Below are positions 54,068-62,770 of a stretch of 64,000 bases of DNA, one piece after another. The number at the start of each line of letters is the position of its first letter. Positions within the stretch are counted from its first letter, which is position 1. The position numbers were made by a program, and so were the translations under genes. Origin of the DNA: Paraphotobacterium marinum (GTDB lineage: Bacteria > Pseudomonadota > Gammaproteobacteria > Enterobacterales > Vibrionaceae); contig NZ_CP022355.1 in NCBI RefSeq assembly GCF_002216855.1, positions 1 through 64,000 of the forward strand, given 5' to 3'. The notes below the pieces were generated by a model. The model was not told the origin of the DNA. It made no database searches and saw only the letters and a list, made by a program, of their open reading frames with translations.

Positions 54068-56947
54068 TTATAACTCCCTTTTAATTTTATTAAATAAAAT
54101 GTTTAATTGTTTAAACATTTCAGTAAGGTCTTGTAACTTAATACATGGATTTAATATAGTAACTTTTAAACTCACATTTCCATCAACTTTTGTTTCACCT
54201 AATATAGCCACTCCGTCTTCTAAAGCCATTTCTCTTATTGTACAATTTAATTTATTTAAATCTTTTATTTCAGAGTCAATGAATCGAAATAATATTGTTG
54301 AAAGTTGTGGGCTCCTCAAAACCTGAATATGTTTTTCACCCTCCAAAAAGTTAGCTAACTGATTAGTTAAATCAAAGACGTTATCATACATCCTACCAAA
54401 GTTATTTAAACCAACATGCTGAAGTGATAAAAGTACTTTTAACGCATCGAATCTTCTGGTTGTAGCGATTGACTTATCTACTAAATTTGGCAACTTATCA
54501 TTTTCACGATTTAAATAGTCAGCATGATGAAGTAAATAATTGAAATTCTCTCTATTTCTTATTAAAAACGCTCCGCAACTGATAGGTTGATAAAACAATT
54601 TATGAAAGTCTAATGTAATAGAGTCGGCTTTGTAGATTCCTTCAAGCATCTTTCTCCTAGAGCTGAATATTAAGCTGCCACCATAAGCTGCATCGACATG
54701 AAACCATAAATCATGTTTTTCTGCTATTTTAGACTGCTCAAGTAAAGGATCAATTGCACCTTCATCTGTAGTTCCAGCAGTCCCTACAATCATAAATGGT
54801 AAAAAGTCATTATTTTTTAAATGAAGGATTTTATTATTAAGCTCATAAATATCCATTTTCCCATTGACATCTACGGAAATAGTCTCAACAGAATCAAATC
54901 CAAGACCTAATAAAGCAGCAGATTTTTGAACAGTAAAATGAGCTGTTTCAGAACAAATAATTTTTAATCTTTGATGATAGTTAGGTAGTCCATGCTGCTT
55001 AACATTATGACCACTTAACTTATCAATAAATTTATCTCTGGCTAATAAGATACCCATTAAATTACTTTGAGTACCCCCTGAAGTAAAGATACCGTCAGCT
55101 AAAGAGTTATATCCTACATGTTCGTTTACTAATTGAATTACTTTTTGCTCAACAAAAGTTGCGGCACTTGCTTGATCCCAAGAGTCCATAGATTGGTTAA
55201 GGGCTGCTATGAATAGTTCAGACACAACACCAGTGATTAGAGGTGGTGTATGCAAATGAGCAATACAGTTTGGATGTTGGACAATAATCGAATTTTTTGC
55301 AACAAAAGAGGCAGAGGATCTCATGACATCATTGATGGTCCTTCCTTCCTTTGATATATCAAAAGAATCAATGACTGATTTTAGAACAGAAGGCATCATC
55401 CCTGAATAAGGCCCTCTTACATCATTGAATACTTTAATCAAATTTTCTGTTGCGATTGAAACTGATTCTTGAAAAAGATCCGCACCACCTTTTCCGGTAT
55501 GGATGAAAAATTTATCCAAACTTTCATGCTTTGGAAGTCTGTTTGAAGTATTAATCCCAACTTCATTTAAAAGCACGTTTTCTAAAACATCTAAAACAAA
55601 ATCAATTTGTTTATATGTAATATTTAGAGGCGGTAAAAATCTTAAAACGGAGCCATTTCGACCACCTTTTTCAATAATTAGGCCTCTTTGCAGGCAACCT
55701 CTTTGAATTTTACGAGTTAATTCTTCATCAGCCATTGGTTCACTAAATTTATTCAAAGACCCTTTCTTTGATACAATTTCAATTCCCAACATTAAACCTC
55801 TCCCTCTTACCTCAGCAATACATGAGAACTTTGAGGCAAGTTGATTTAACCCATTTTTAAAGTAATTACCTGCTACCTTAGCATGTTCAACTAAATTATC
55901 TCTTCTTATTATTTCAAATGTTTTTAAACCAGCAACCATTGCCAGTTGGTTGCCTCTAAATGTGCCAGTGTGCTCTCCCGGTCTCCAATCATCATATTTC
56001 TCATTTAAAATTAATAAAGATAAAGGTAAACCTCCTCCTACTGCTTTTGATAAGCACAAAATATCAGGAAAAATATTTGAGTTTTCGAATGCAAACCAAC
56101 TTCCCGTTTTACCTATTCCACATTGAATTTCATCAAAAATTAGCAATATGCCATGTTCTTCAGTGATTCGTCTTAATTCTTTTAACCAGAATAAAGGCGC
56201 CGGCAATACGCCTCCTTCACCTTGAACGGGCTCAACAATAATAGCCGCAGGCTTTAATATACCACTTTCATCATCATTTAATGTTCTTTCTAAATAACGA
56301 AGTGACATTTTTGCTCCATCATCACCTCCCAAACCAAAAGGACACCTTAATGAATATGGGAAAGGCATAAAATGAACATCTGCCATTAATCCAGAGCTTC
56401 TTGCTTTAGTTTGATTATTCCCCATTAAAGACATTGATCCGTTAGTCATACCATGATAAGCACCACTAAATGCAATAATATTATTCCTATTAGTTACTCT
56501 TTTGGCTAACTTGATCGCCGCTTCAACAGCGTCTGCACCAGACGGGCCACAAAACTGCACTTTTGCGCAGTTTTTAAATCCAGTAGGTAGGGTATCCAGA
56601 ACTTCTTGCATAAATACGTTCTTTACACCAGTTGTCAAATCCAATGTTTGTGAGGGTAAATCTAAATCTAAATACCTCTTAAGCTCATCTTTGATTTCAG
56701 CGTGATTATGTCCTAGCGCCAATGTTCCTGCTCCAGCAAGGCAATCTAGATAAACTTGCCCTTTTGTATCTTCTACCAAAAGACCTGATGCTTTTTTTAT
56801 GGCTAAAGGCAACCTTCTCGGGTAGGAACGAACTTCAGATTCATACTTAGTTTGTTGATTTAAATATTCATCTTCATAAAGATCATACAGTGAATCTACT
56901 ATTGGGACTTCTTGATTTTTTTTAGTTTTTTCAGTTACATAATTCAT
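54068..56947 (-). CDS. fused L-2,4-diaminobutyrate aminotransferase / decarboxylase
   Basis: The 959-residue protein joins two PLP enzymes. Residues about 1-460 are a class III aminotransferase (YLDCLAGAGTLALGHNHAEI, LIFDEIQCGIGKTGSWFAFE, PLP lysine in LCLSKAVGGGLPLS). Residues about 480-959 are a group II decarboxylase (FTSGGTQSNLMGILLARDKF, FHVDAAYGGSLIF, PLP lysine in SITLDFHKLFYQP). Aspartate semialdehyde becomes diaminobutyrate and then 1,3-diaminopropane. The same fusion occurs in Vibrio. It is the first gene of the polyamine operon and has no disruption. Confidence 0.93.
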   Translation of the reverse strand: MNYVTEKTKKNQEVPIVDSLYDLYEDEYLNQQTKYESEVRSYPRRLPLAIKKASGLLVEDTKGQVYLDCLAGAGTLALGHNHAEIKDELKRYLDLDLPSQTLDLTTGVKNVFMQEVLDTLPTGFKNCAKVQFCGPSGADAVEAAIKLAKRVTNRNNIIAFSGAYHGMTNGSMSLMGNNQTKARSSGLMADVHFMPFPYSLRCPFGLGGDDGAKMSLRYLERTLNDDESGILKPAAIIVEPVQGEGGVLPAPLFWLKELRRITEEHGILLIFDEIQCGIGKTGSWFAFENSNIFPDILCLSKAVGGGLPLSLLILNEKYDDWRPGEHTGTFRGNQLAMVAGLKTFEIIRRDNLVEHAKVAGNYFKNGLNQLASKFSCIAEVRGRGLMLGIEIVSKKGSLNKFSEPMADEELTRKIQRGCLQRGLIIEKGGRNGSVLRFLPPLNITYKQIDFVLDVLENVLLNEVGINTSNRLPKHESLDKFFIHTGKGGADLFQESVSIATENLIKVFNDVRGPYSGMMPSVLKSVIDSFDISKEGRTINDVMRSSASFVAKNSIIVQHPNCIAHLHTPPLITGVVSELFIAALNQSMDSWDQASAATFVEQKVIQLVNEHVGYNSLADGIFTSGGTQSNLMGILLARDKFIDKLSGHNVKQHGLPNYHQRLKIICSETAHFTVQKSAALLGLGFDSVETISVDVNGKMDIYELNNKILHLKNNDFLPFMIVGTAGTTDEGAIDPLLEQSKIAEKHDLWFHVDAAYGGSLIFSSRRKMLEGIYKADSITLDFHKLFYQPISCGAFLIRNRENFNYLLHHADYLNRENDKLPNLVDKSIATTRRFDALKVLLSLQHVGLNNFGRMYDNVFDLTNQLANFLEGEKHIQVLRSPQLSTILFRFIDSEIKDLNKLNCTIREMALEDGVAILGETKVDGNVSLKVTILNPCIKLQDLTEMFKQLNILFNKIKREL

Positions 56948-57391
56948 AAATAACTCTCTCAGGCAAAAAAGAAATTGCCAAAAATAACAAAAATTTTGAT
57001 AAATAAAAAAAGAATAACTTTAGCTAAACAGCAAAGTTCATGGAATTGTATGTAAACTCTTTTGAGAAAGAATAAAACGCTTAATTTTAAATAATAGAAA
57101 TTTAACCATAGTGAGGTGTCCTTTCTTCAAAATAAAGATTAAGAATCTTTAATTTATTCTATGTTAAAAAATGATATGAAAAAAAGTAAAATTATAAGGT
57201 CTATTACTTTTTTATTTATGGCGTGAAATTTACACATTTTTGAAGTGGAAATCAATAATTTTTTAAAAATTATTAAAGATTTTTAATTTAAATATTTAAA
57301 TAGGTAACTACAAGAATTTTCAATGATTTTTTTATAATGAAGTGATTTTTATTTTTCTATGCTACTAGAAATAAAATTAATATATATTTAA
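56948..57391. other. AT-rich leader region upstream of the polyamine operon
   Basis: About 440 bases without a gene separate the polyamine operon from tRNA-Leu. It holds a small inverted repeat (TAAAGATT/AATCTTTA, 57133-57151) and, close to the start codon, GGCAA/TTGCC (56962-56979). Neither matches a riboswitch class I can name. A long leader is possible, and polyamine control would be plausible but is not shown. Confidence 0.4.
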
Positions 57392-57478
57392 TGGTGCCTC
57401 GGGCCGGACTTGAACCGGCACAGCGCGAACGCCGAGGGATTTTAAATCCCTTGTGTCTACCAATTCCACCACCAAGGC
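57392..57478 (-). tRNA. tRNA-Leu (anticodon TAA), copy 1
   Basis: An 87-base minus-strand tRNA starting GCCTTGGTGGTGGAATTGG, anticodon TAA within GGGATTTAAAATCCC, a long variable arm and encoded CCA. Acceptor stem GCCTTGG/CCGAGGC pairs with one G-U. Identical to copy 2. Confidence 0.95.
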
Positions 57479-57521
57479 ACATAATATGGATGACACCATT
57501 ATATTAATTTGTTATAAAGAT

Positions 57522-57608
57522 TGGTGCCTCGGGCCGGACTTGAACCGGCACAGCGCGAACGCCGAGGGATTTTAAATCCCTTGTGTCTACCAATTCCACC
57601 ACCAAGGC
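57522..57608 (-). tRNA. tRNA-Leu (anticodon TAA), copy 2
   Basis: Same 87-base sequence as copy 1, 130 bases away, in the same orientation. Identity extends over 57392-57482 and 57522-57612 and ends abruptly outside, which suggests a recent tandem duplication of the tRNA or gene conversion. Confidence 0.95.
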
Positions 57609-57639
57609 ACATTTTGGAAAACACCAATTAATAAGTTAA

Positions 57640-57715
57640 TGGAGCGACACACGAGGTTCGAACTCGTGACCTCAACCTTGGCAAGGTTGCGCTCTACCAG
57701 CTGAGCTAGTGTCGC
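57640..57715 (-). tRNA. tRNA-Gly (anticodon GCC)
   Basis: A 76-base minus-strand tRNA starting GCGACACTAGCTCAGCTGG, anticodon GCC in AACCTTGCCAAGGTT, GTTCGAA T loop, encoded CCA. Only one base separates it from tRNA-Cys, so the group is probably processed from one transcript. Confidence 0.95.
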
Positions 57716-57716
57716 A

Positions 57717-57790
57717 TGGAGGCGCGTCCCGGAGTCGAACCGAGGTCCACGGATTTGCAATCCGCTGCATAGCCACTCTGCCAACGCGCC
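57717..57790 (-). tRNA. tRNA-Cys (anticodon GCA)
   Basis: A 74-base minus-strand tRNA starting GGCGCGTTGGCAGAGTGG, anticodon GCA in GGATTGCAAATCC, encoded CCA. It is the first of the Cys-Gly-Leu-Leu group in transcription order. Confidence 0.95.
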
Positions 57791-57882
57791 TTAATAACTT
57801 AATCTTTATAGGTGCTTATTCTACTGATAACAGTTAATGAGTCAATCATTTTTTTTACAATATCTTTCAATTGATTGTTTTA

Positions 57883-57914
57883 TGCTCATAGTTATTAATT
57901 TTTAACCATGAGCA
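57883..57914. terminator. hairpin downstream of the PBP gene
   Basis: TGCTCATAGTTA (57883-57894) and TAACCATGAGCA (57903-57914) form a 12-base stem with one wobble pair. It lies 27 bases after the PBP stop codon. The U-tract is poor on the minus strand, so termination efficiency is uncertain. Confidence 0.4.
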
Positions 57915-57940
57915 CTTTTTCATTGCTTATATAATTAACT

Positions 57941-60232
57941 TTACCAATCAAATAATCGCTCAAAAAAGTTTTTACGCTGTTCTGTAGGCGCTTGTTTTTT
58001 TCTTGAACAATCAATTATGTTAAAGCTATTGTCTTGATTCCATATTGGTAACTCTACTGAACCATTACAATCTTGAATCAAAGAGCCGTTAGGTCCCTGA
58101 TTAGAAAATTTAACTTTAATGATATTTTCAGGTAATGGTAAATGTAATTTAACCGGTTTCCGATTAGAGAGATACTCAGCATATATTTTCAATCCGCCAG
58201 TAGATCCAAAGAGACTAGTCGTTTTATTATCATCTCTTCCAACCCAAACTGCAGAAACCTCTCTGCCATCCACACCAACAAACCAGCTATCTCGGTTATT
58301 GCTGGATGTACCTGTTTTCCCTGCAATACCCATGTTAGGAAATTTTTGCTCTAAATATCTTGCTGTTCCTCTTTTTACTACTTGTTGCATATCCCAAGTT
58401 GTGAGCCAAGCTGCTTGAGGTGAGACAACTTGTTGAGATTTAGGCCAATATTGATACAAGATCTTTCCACTTTGATCCACAATGGCACTTAAAGCTGTCA
58501 CTTTTGCTTTTCTTCCTCGGTTTGTAATTGCCTGAAACATCTGTGTAACTTCTAATGGAGAAAGTCTATATGTACCGAGTAACATTGAAGGCACTTCTAA
58601 AACCTGCTGTTCAGGTATACCAAGAACAGTTAGTGTGTTTTTAACTTTATCAAGACCTAAAGCCATGCCTAAATTAACAGTTGGAATATTTTTAGATTGA
58701 GCCAATGCCAAAAATAAAGGCACTGATGCGCTATTTGTTAAATCATCATTTCTTGGGGACCAAGTTTTACCATTTTTCAGCTTAATATTAATGGGTTCAT
58801 TTGCAAGAGGTGTTGATAAATTATATTGTTTGGGTAATTCCAACGCGGTTAGGTATATAGCAGGCTTTGTTAATGAGCCTATAGAACGTCTCATATCAAG
58901 TGCTCGATTAAACCCAGGAAATCCGGGATTACTACTTCCAATCATAGCTCTAATTTCACCTGTCAATCGATCAACAGATACAAACGCTGCTTCTAATTTT
59001 TTTCCCTTTTGACTTTTTTCAAGTTTAGGGATCTCTTGCCTGATAGCTTTTTCTGCTTCAATCTGAGAATAAGGGTCTAGTGTTGTAAAAACTCTTAAAC
59101 CAATATTATTTTGAAACTCTTCACCCATATTAGCTTTTATCTCATTTTGTATCTCTTCAAAATAAGCTGGTTGTCTGGCATTAAGAACTGGTTCTGGCGT
59201 AATATCTAAAGGCATTTTCACAGACTCACTGTATTGCTGGTTTGTAATGACGCCATTTTCACTCATAAGTTTTAAAACTATATTTCTACGTTCAAGTGCT
59301 CTTTTAGGATGTGACCATGGATTATAATACGATGGTCCCTTAACTAAACCTATAAGTAAAGCCATTTGATCAGCTCTTATTTCAGTCAATGGTCTTCCAA
59401 AATAAAATTGTGCAGCAAGTCCAAAGCCATAAATTCCTGTAGATTTATATTGACCAAGATAAACTTGATTTAAGTAGCCCTGTAGAACTTTATCTTTACT
59501 GTAACTCGACGATATAATGATTGCGATGTAGGCTTCTTGAAATTTTCTCCATAACGTACGTTCGCGACTTAGAAATAAATTTTTTGCTAATTGTTGTGTT
59601 AAAGTACTTCCTCCCTGAACGGTTCTACCAGCAAGAATATTTGCAACAAAAGCTCTAGCAATAGAACGGAACGAAACTCCACCATGTTCATAGAAATTTT
59701 TGTCTTCAGTTGCAACAAGCCCTTTTTTCAAAATATCGGGTAAACTTCTGAGAGAATAGTAAATTCGCTGTTGTTTTGTATCAGCATTTAGCATACCTAA
59801 AAACTTTGGATCTAATCTAAAAAAGCCAATGTTTTCTCCAGTTTCAGCATCAGTTATACGAGATATCGTGTTTCCATCAAAATTTATCTTAACATGCCGA
59901 ATACCTTCCTTCCCATCTTGAAAAGTAAAAGGTCTTCGCATTAAATCTAGAGTATTACCGGTTAATTTAAACTCACCACTACTGTCAACTTTATTTGCCG
60001 ATACATACTGTAATAATTTTAACTCATCAACAAGCTCATTTTTAGGTATTGTAAAACCTGGTTGTAATGTAATAACTCGACCATAGATAGTTGCAGGCAT
60101 TTTCGACAAATATTCATGTGAAAATTTTTCTTTAACCTCTTTACTTAAATTCATACCCAAAATTAGCATAAAAATACTAAAAGCAATGAGGGATATCAAA
60201 ATAAATATAAAAAACTTTTTTAATTTACTCAT
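57941..60232 (-). CDS. mrcB: class A penicillin-binding protein, PBP1B-type
   Basis: The 763-residue protein has an N-terminal membrane anchor (residues 6-27), a UB2H-like region (ATIYGRVITLQPG), a GT51 transglycosylase domain (GLVATEDKNFYEHGGVSFRS, GRTVQGGSTLTQQLAKNLF) and a transpeptidase domain with SLTK (SIGSLTKPAIYL), SKN (ALAQSKNIPTVNLG) and KTG (IAGKTGTSSNN). The UB2H region points to PBP1B, which polymerises and cross-links peptidoglycan with an outer-membrane LpoB partner. No disruption is seen. Confidence 0.9.
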   Translation of the reverse strand: MSKLKKFFIFILISLIAFSIFMLILGMNLSKEVKEKFSHEYLSKMPATIYGRVITLQPGFTIPKNELVDELKLLQYVSANKVDSSGEFKLTGNTLDLMRRPFTFQDGKEGIRHVKINFDGNTISRITDAETGENIGFFRLDPKFLGMLNADTKQQRIYYSLRSLPDILKKGLVATEDKNFYEHGGVSFRSIARAFVANILAGRTVQGGSTLTQQLAKNLFLSRERTLWRKFQEAYIAIIISSSYSKDKVLQGYLNQVYLGQYKSTGIYGFGLAAQFYFGRPLTEIRADQMALLIGLVKGPSYYNPWSHPKRALERRNIVLKLMSENGVITNQQYSESVKMPLDITPEPVLNARQPAYFEEIQNEIKANMGEEFQNNIGLRVFTTLDPYSQIEAEKAIRQEIPKLEKSQKGKKLEAAFVSVDRLTGEIRAMIGSSNPGFPGFNRALDMRRSIGSLTKPAIYLTALELPKQYNLSTPLANEPINIKLKNGKTWSPRNDDLTNSASVPLFLALAQSKNIPTVNLGMALGLDKVKNTLTVLGIPEQQVLEVPSMLLGTYRLSPLEVTQMFQAITNRGRKAKVTALSAIVDQSGKILYQYWPKSQQVVSPQAAWLTTWDMQQVVKRGTARYLEQKFPNMGIAGKTGTSSNNRDSWFVGVDGREVSAVWVGRDDNKTTSLFGSTGGLKIYAEYLSNRKPVKLHLPLPENIIKVKFSNQGPNGSLIQDCNGSVELPIWNQDNSFNIIDCSRKKQAPTEQRKNFFERLFDW

Positions 60233-60441
60233 CTTGTTCTAAAATTCCAATATTCATTATAAAGTTAATTTACTTGATTATTTGTTTTCAAAGCCATTAA
60301 TACAAGTAAAAACTTAAATTTATTTGCATCATTTACAAAAAAATTACAATATTTGTAGAAAGTAACATTTCATTTATGATATATTGTTGTTTTTTTAACC
60401 GAGACGGAATTTGAAGTATTAATTAATGACAACAGAGCACA

Positions 60442-61056
60442 ATGAAAGCATTTAAAATTTTAATTAGCATTTTTTTTATATTAGTATCCATAAACATCCA
60501 CGCAACAAGTATTTCAAGAGAAGATGCAGTAGATTTATACGATAATCTTAACTTGGAAAAATCGCTAGATAAAAAGGTATTTCTTAAAGCCTACTATGCT
60601 TATGCACGAAACCATGGTATAAATGAAATTCTCACTGTAATTGATTATACAAAGCCATCGACTCAAAAAAGATTTTTTGTTATTGATATGAAAAATGAAA
60701 AAGTTTTGTTTGATACCTATGTAACTCATGGAAAAAATAGTGGCTTAAAATATTCCTCAAGATTTTCGAATAAAATGAATTCATTAGAAACTTCTCTTGG
60801 TACTTTTATTACTGAAAACACCTATTATGGTAGTAATGGATATTCTCTAAGGCTGAAAGGTATAAGCCAAGGATTAAACAACAATGCTTATAGAAGAAAT
60901 ATTGTGGTTCATGGTGCAGCATATGCAGATCCCTCAGTCATCAAGCAAATAGGCAGACTTGGAAGAAGTTGGGGATGTCCGGCAGTACCAGCATATTTAG
61001 CCCACCGAATTATCAATACAATTAAAAATGGGACAGTTATATATGCCTATGGGTAA
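60442..61056 (+). CDS. murein L,D-transpeptidase-like (YkuD_2 family) secreted protein
   Basis: The 204-residue protein has a signal peptide (LISIFFILVSINIHA) and a YkuD_2-type catalytic region: NIVVHGAAYADP with the His, and RSWGCPAVPAYLAH with the active-site Cys. Members are periplasmic and predicted to modify or bind peptidoglycan peptides. It is divergent from the PBP gene and is followed by its own terminator. Confidence 0.85.
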   Translation: MKAFKILISIFFILVSINIHATSISREDAVDLYDNLNLEKSLDKKVFLKAYYAYARNHGINEILTVIDYTKPSTQKRFFVIDMKNEKVLFDTYVTHGKNSGLKYSSRFSNKMNSLETSLGTFITENTYYGSNGYSLRLKGISQGLNNNAYRRNIVVHGAAYADPSVIKQIGRLGRSWGCPAVPAYLAHRIINTIKNGTVIYAYG

Positions 61057-61498
61057 TTTTAACCATTAAATTATTTTTTAGATTACCTTATACAATAAAA
61101 ATAAGGTAATCTTATTATTTACTGTAAAGTCAGTAATTTTATTTGTGTATAAAATTTGAACTACCCCTATATCCAAATGATAATTTTTTACCAATACATC
61201 AATAAAATATCTTTTTATTAGTCCAAACTCAATTAATCAATTATCTTGTAATTAATTTCAAAATAATAATCTTTTTAGTCTTCTTTTTCATTGCATTAAT
61301 CTTAAAAGTTAATAATCTTTAAAAGGTGACCATGTAGAATAAAAAAGAAAAGATAACAACTAAAAATATAATGAAAAAACTTTCTTTATTGGTATTGATA
61401 AAGAATTAGGATGATTTTATTATTAATCAGATCATCATACTCAAATTTAAAACACATTGATTTAAAATTGTTTCAACACTTATATATGGAAAAATGCA
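61057..61498. other. AT-rich intergenic region
   Basis: Apart from the terminator at its left end, this 440-base stretch shows no reading frame, RNA gene or clear repeat. It must hold the promoter of the downstream gene, but no convincing -35/-10 pair at a sensible distance was found. Confidence 0.5.
61079..61120 (+). terminator. rho-independent terminator after the YkuD_2 gene
   Basis: AGATTACCTTAT and ATAAGGTAATCT (ending near 61112) pair around an A-rich loop, followed by a T-rich tract. It lies about 23 bases behind the stop codon. Confidence 0.8.
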
Positions 61499-62203
61499 AT
61501 GAATAGACTAGCTTATCTTTTTTACTTTATAATCTTTATTTCTTGTTCACTTCACGCAATTGAAAATCCAAATAATAAATTATGTACTAAAACCATAGAA
61601 TACAATGTGTTATTCAAGAATCAACCAATTGGGAATATAACCTCCATTACAAAAAGTTCATTAAATAATATATTTACAAATGATACTTCATTTACATATA
61701 AAATTATCGGACTCTCAAATAAAATAACATCTAATACAAAATATAGAAAATTAGATAAGCAGTATATTCCATTAAGTAGTCATATGAAATCTAACGGTTT
61801 GTGGAACACTGATATCGAAACAAAATTTAGTAAGAAAGCTAAAGAGGCCACAGTTCGCTTTAAAAATAAATCTCAACATTACAAAACAAAAGACAAATAT
61901 TTTACTGATCTGATAACAACAATCAATCAAATAGCTATTGATTTAAATAGCGATAATAAAGATTTGACATATTATGTTCCTTCCGATAAGGGTGTTCTTG
62001 TTTATAAATTTAAGAGAATCAAAATAAAGCAACAAAATAAAAATGAAATAACTATAAAACAAGTTGGCAATCCAAACATTGAGTTTCTTCTTTCATTTGT
62101 AAAAATAAATAAGCTATATGTGCTTAATAGTCTAAGTTATAAATATAAATTATTAACTTTCAACGTTTCAAGGGAAAGTGTTAAAAATATTTGTAATCAA
62201 TAA
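61499..62203 (+). CDS. periplasmic protein of unknown function (DUF3108/DUF6134-like)
   Basis: The 234-residue protein has a signal peptide (LAYLFYFIIFISCSLHA). The sequence then reads as a beta-rich domain with IEYNVLFKNQPIGNITSITK and TYYVPSDKGVLVYKFKRIKI, the layout of DUF3108-type outer-membrane-related proteins. I do not recognise it beyond that. Its last seven bases overlap the end of convergent pgsA. Confidence 0.7.
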   Translation: MNRLAYLFYFIIFISCSLHAIENPNNKLCTKTIEYNVLFKNQPIGNITSITKSSLNNIFTNDTSFTYKIIGLSNKITSNTKYRKLDKQYIPLSSHMKSNGLWNTDIETKFSKKAKEATVRFKNKSQHYKTKDKYFTDLITTINQIAIDLNSDNKDLTYYVPSDKGVLVYKFKRIKIKQQNKNEITIKQVGNPNIEFLLSFVKINKLYVLNSLSYKYKLLTFNVSRESVKNICNQ

Positions 62204-62760
62204 TCATGATGTTCAGGATCCATTAAATCTTTTTTTGCAGCTCTTAAATATTGGAACATAGACCAATAAGTTAAAATCATGGCAAAATAAAATGTAACAT
62301 AGCCAAATATAGTTACATATAAGTTAGGGTGCCACAGTAAAAAAGTTAAAGATACCATCTGCAACGAAGTTTTAAGTTTTCCTGCCCATGACACAGCAAC
62401 ATTTGATCTTTTCCCGATATCTGCCATCCATTCTCTTAAGGCAGATATGATTATTTCTCGACCAATCATAGTTAAAGCAGGAATGGTTATCCACAAAGTA
62501 TGATAATGATCAATGATAAGAACAAGAGCTGAAACAACTACTAATTTATCAGCAACAGGATCAATGAAAGCCCCAAACTTAGTTATTTGTTTTAATTTTC
62601 TAGCAAGAAAACCATCAAACCAGTCCGTTAAACTCGCTATAATAAATAAAATAGTCGTAATTAATGCACTATTTTGGATTGGTAGATAAAATGCTACAAC
62701 AATAAAAGGTATCAAAGCAAGTCTGAGAAAACTTAAAATATTAGGAATCGAAAATTTCAT
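62197..62760 (-). CDS. pgsA: PgsA, phosphatidylglycerophosphate synthase
   Basis: The 187-residue membrane protein has the CDP-alcohol phosphotransferase motif (SLTDWFDGFLARKLKQITKF, continuing GAFIDPVADKLVV) and about four to five membrane segments. It makes phosphatidylglycerophosphate from CDP-diacylglycerol and glycerol-3-phosphate. It lies ten bases after uvrC, the usual gammaproteobacterial pairing. Confidence 0.93.
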   Translation of the reverse strand: MKFSIPNILSFLRLALIPFIVVAFYLPIQNSALITTILFIIASLTDWFDGFLARKLKQITKFGAFIDPVADKLVVVSALVLIIDHYHTLWITIPALTMIGREIIISALREWMADIGKRSNVAVSWAGKLKTSLQMVSLTFLLWHPNLYVTIFGYVTFYFAMILTYWSMFQYLRAAKKDLMDPEHHDY

Positions 62761-62770
62761 ATTAAATCTT

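Noticed and set aside
56951-56980. CTGAGAGA-like sequence before the polyamine operon as part of a TPP or glycine riboswitch
   Set aside because: Only a few bases match and no further conserved helices are present.
57587-57784. 65-codon minus-strand open frame over the tRNA genes
   Set aside because: It is the translation of tRNA-Cys and tRNA-Gly sequence, a common artefact.
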